Source of the DNA: Rhodospirillales bacterium
GTDB taxonomy: Bacteria; Pseudomonadota; Alphaproteobacteria; Acetobacterales; Acetobacteraceae
Reading direction: 5' to 3'
DNA length: 5,819 bases
Assembly (NCBI GenBank): GCA_025352915.1
Contig: JANXSA010000691.1
Coordinates: forward strand, 1 to 5,819
The notes under the pieces are model-generated. The model saw only the letters and a program-made list of their open reading frames with translations. It had not been told where the DNA came from and did no database searches. Positions within the stretch are counted from its first letter, which is position 1. The number at the start of each line of letters is the position of its first letter. Positions 4,853 through 5,819 of the stretch are shown here, piece by piece. Position numbers and translations under genes: made by a program.

Positions 4853-5819
4853 TTATCCCTCCGGCAGGGTTGCTATGGTCAGGGAAAGCCGCCGCCCGGC
4901 CAGCGCCTCGCGCCAGCCGACAACGACACAGAGGACGCCGGCTTCCAGGCCATAGGCCGGGTAGGTCACGCGGCCGATGTCGCCGCATTCGATGGCGCCG
5001 AGATAGCGGTCGGTTGCCAGTTCGTAGAGGCGCGGCCCGACCTCGATCCAGCGCCGCCAACGCTGCGCGCGAGCCAGCGCGTCGGCCTCGGCCCAGTAGA
5101 GACCCGGCAGCCGCATGTCGCGCTGCTGGGCGACGCGGGCGGTGACAATGGCACTCTCGGCGCGAGCCGGGCCGGAAGCCTGACCCGCCAGCTGCGCCCG
5201 GTCGGCACCGGCAACCGAGCCGGCAAGGTCGGAGAGCGGAAACCAGTTGCGCCGCCAGGCCACGGCGACGGCGCGCGGCGGCGGGCGCAGTGTCGCCGGC
5301 AACGGCAGGGGTTGCAGGGCGATGATCCACGCCGCCGGGATGTCGAACTGCGCCGGCGCCTCGGCGATCGGATCGAATAGACGCAGTTGCCCGCCGCGCC
5401 CGCCGGCCAACACCGCCCCGGCGCCGGCCATAATTTCGGTCGCTGCGTCGGCCGCGGCGATCTCAGCCGCGCCGCGATACCAGCCGACCTCGCCCGGCAG
5501 GTCCACATCGGCGAAGGCGAAGGCGTCGCCCGCGATCTCGGCGTCGCCCAGCGCCGGGCCAAGCGACTGGACGAGGCGCCGGACGATGCCGGCGGTGGAA
5601 CTGACGAAGAGCGGAGCGGCATCGCCGCGCATGTCCGCCGTAACCGGACCGTCCAGGCTAGCGCCGTTCACGCCGCACGCCAAGCCACCCTCGACCGGGC
5701 ATTCCGCGACAACCACGAGCGCTTCGTCAAAAAAACCCCGACGCCACCCGCCAAACCGACCGCCGCCTGGATCAACCCGCCCACGCCAAAACGTCCCGCC
5801 TGAATGCTGGCAATGGTTC
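4853..5819 (-). CDS. Prophage tail protein, 5' end incomplete or frameshifted
   Basis: A tail-tip-type protein whose reading frame is open from the window edge to a TAA at 4855-4853. The first start codon inside the window is a GTG at 5716-5714, giving 287 aa, but it has no convincing ribosome-binding site. The gene probably begins further upstream. Recognisable parts, numbered from that GTG, are GPVTADMRGDAAPLFVSSTA (22-41), a middle with FDIPAAWIIALQPLPLPATL, and a C-terminal domain YLGAIECGDIGRVTYPAYGL that ends GRRLSLTIATLPEG, as in alphaproteobacterial prophage tail proteins that set out a surface or interface in the baseplate. Upstream of a run of seven T (5735-5729) the neighbouring frame looks more protein-like, so a frameshift is possible there. 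It is directly coupled to the 692-aa gene. Confidence 0.68.
   Translation of the reverse strand, partial: NHCQHSGGTFWRGRVDPGGGRFGGWRRGFFDEALVVVAECPVEGGLACGVNGASLDGPVTADMRGDAAPLFVSSTAGIVRRLVQSLGPALGDAEIAGDAFAFADVDLPGEVGWYRGAAEIAAADAATEIMAGAGAVLAGGRGGQLRLFDPIAEAPAQFDIPAAWIIALQPLPLPATLRPPPRAVAVAWRRNWFPLSDLAGSVAGADRAQLAGQASGPARAESAIVTARVAQQRDMRLPGLYWAEADALARAQRWRRWIEVGPRLYELATDRYLGAIECGDIGRVTYPAYGLEAGVLCVVVGWREALAGRRLSLTIATLPEG
5728..5734 (-). other. Canonical -1 slippery heptamer (T TTT TTG) in the tail gene
   Basis: On the minus strand the codons GTT TTT TTG of one frame contain T TTT TTG, the X XXY YYZ type. A -1 slip leads into GAC GAA GCG, the frame of the tail gene ending at 4853. The upstream zero frame (5817 onward) is open and reads as a hydrophobic, Gly/Ala-rich segment (QAGRFGVGGLIQAAVGLAGG) with about 70% G or C at third positions. 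It would otherwise stop at 5670-5668. This could be programmed frameshifting, an ordinary indel, or a sequencing error in the homopolymer. Confidence 0.3.

Noticed and set aside
5639..5652. GTAACCGGACC resembling the IS66 end at 2355, as a possible partner terminal repeat
   Set aside because: Similarity is limited to about six bases, it lies in the same orientation as the first end, and it codes for a conserved part (PVTAD) of the tail protein.
2774..5819. Gene transfer agent tail genes
   Set aside because: The proteins do not show the GTA gp12-gp15 order or motifs that I know. An inserted glycan-binding module and adjoining IS debris fit an ordinary prophage remnant better.

Overview
The window is GC-rich DNA that reads like an alphaproteobacterium. 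The grounds are high G or C at third codon positions, a seven-iron ferredoxin of the Azotobacter FdI/rhizobial FdxA type, an NsrR-like regulator with alphaproteobacterial-type cysteine spacing, a DUF6522-like protein, and tail genes of the kind found in alphaproteobacterial prophages. No RNA gene or CRISPR array was seen. The assignment rests on remembered family patterns, not on a search.

Left block (1 to about 2235), ordinary chromosomal genes. On the minus strand, read from right to left, are nsrR (1296-862), a DUF6522-like gene (865-500), an uncharacterised 122-aa gene (503-135) and the first 29 codons of moaA (87-1), cut by the window edge. The first three are joined by ATGA and GTGA stop/start overlaps and moaA follows after 47 nt, so they look like one operon linking an NO-sensing Fe-S repressor to molybdenum-cofactor synthesis. 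Divergent from nsrR, on the plus strand, lie fdxA (1569-1898) and an unrecognised 86-aa gene (1975-2235). The space between nsrR and fdxA holds two plausible opposed promoters that overlap, plus a partial match to an NsrR site.

Boundary (about 2236-2773). After a small cluster of repeats and hairpins comes what looks like the end of an IS66-family element and only the last ~71 codons of its transposase, interrupted by an in-frame TAG. Its upstream side is fused to an orphan fragment of a phage LamG-like domain. This is decayed rearrangement debris between the chromosomal block and the prophage block.

Right block (2774-5819), prophage tail genes on the minus strand. A 692-aa tail protein (4852-2774) appears to be a conserved scaffold with a ~410-residue carbohydrate-binding/LamG-like module inserted in the middle. 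It begins directly at the stop codon (TAAATG) of an upstream tail gene whose 5' end is either beyond the window or disturbed at a run of seven T. That run forms a canonical -1 slippery heptamer.

I found no clear undescribed defence or mobile system. The points most worth following are the NsrR-moaA-fdxA arrangement with its two unknown small proteins, the module inserted in the tail protein beside an orphan copy of a similar module, and the possible frameshift at 5728-5734.
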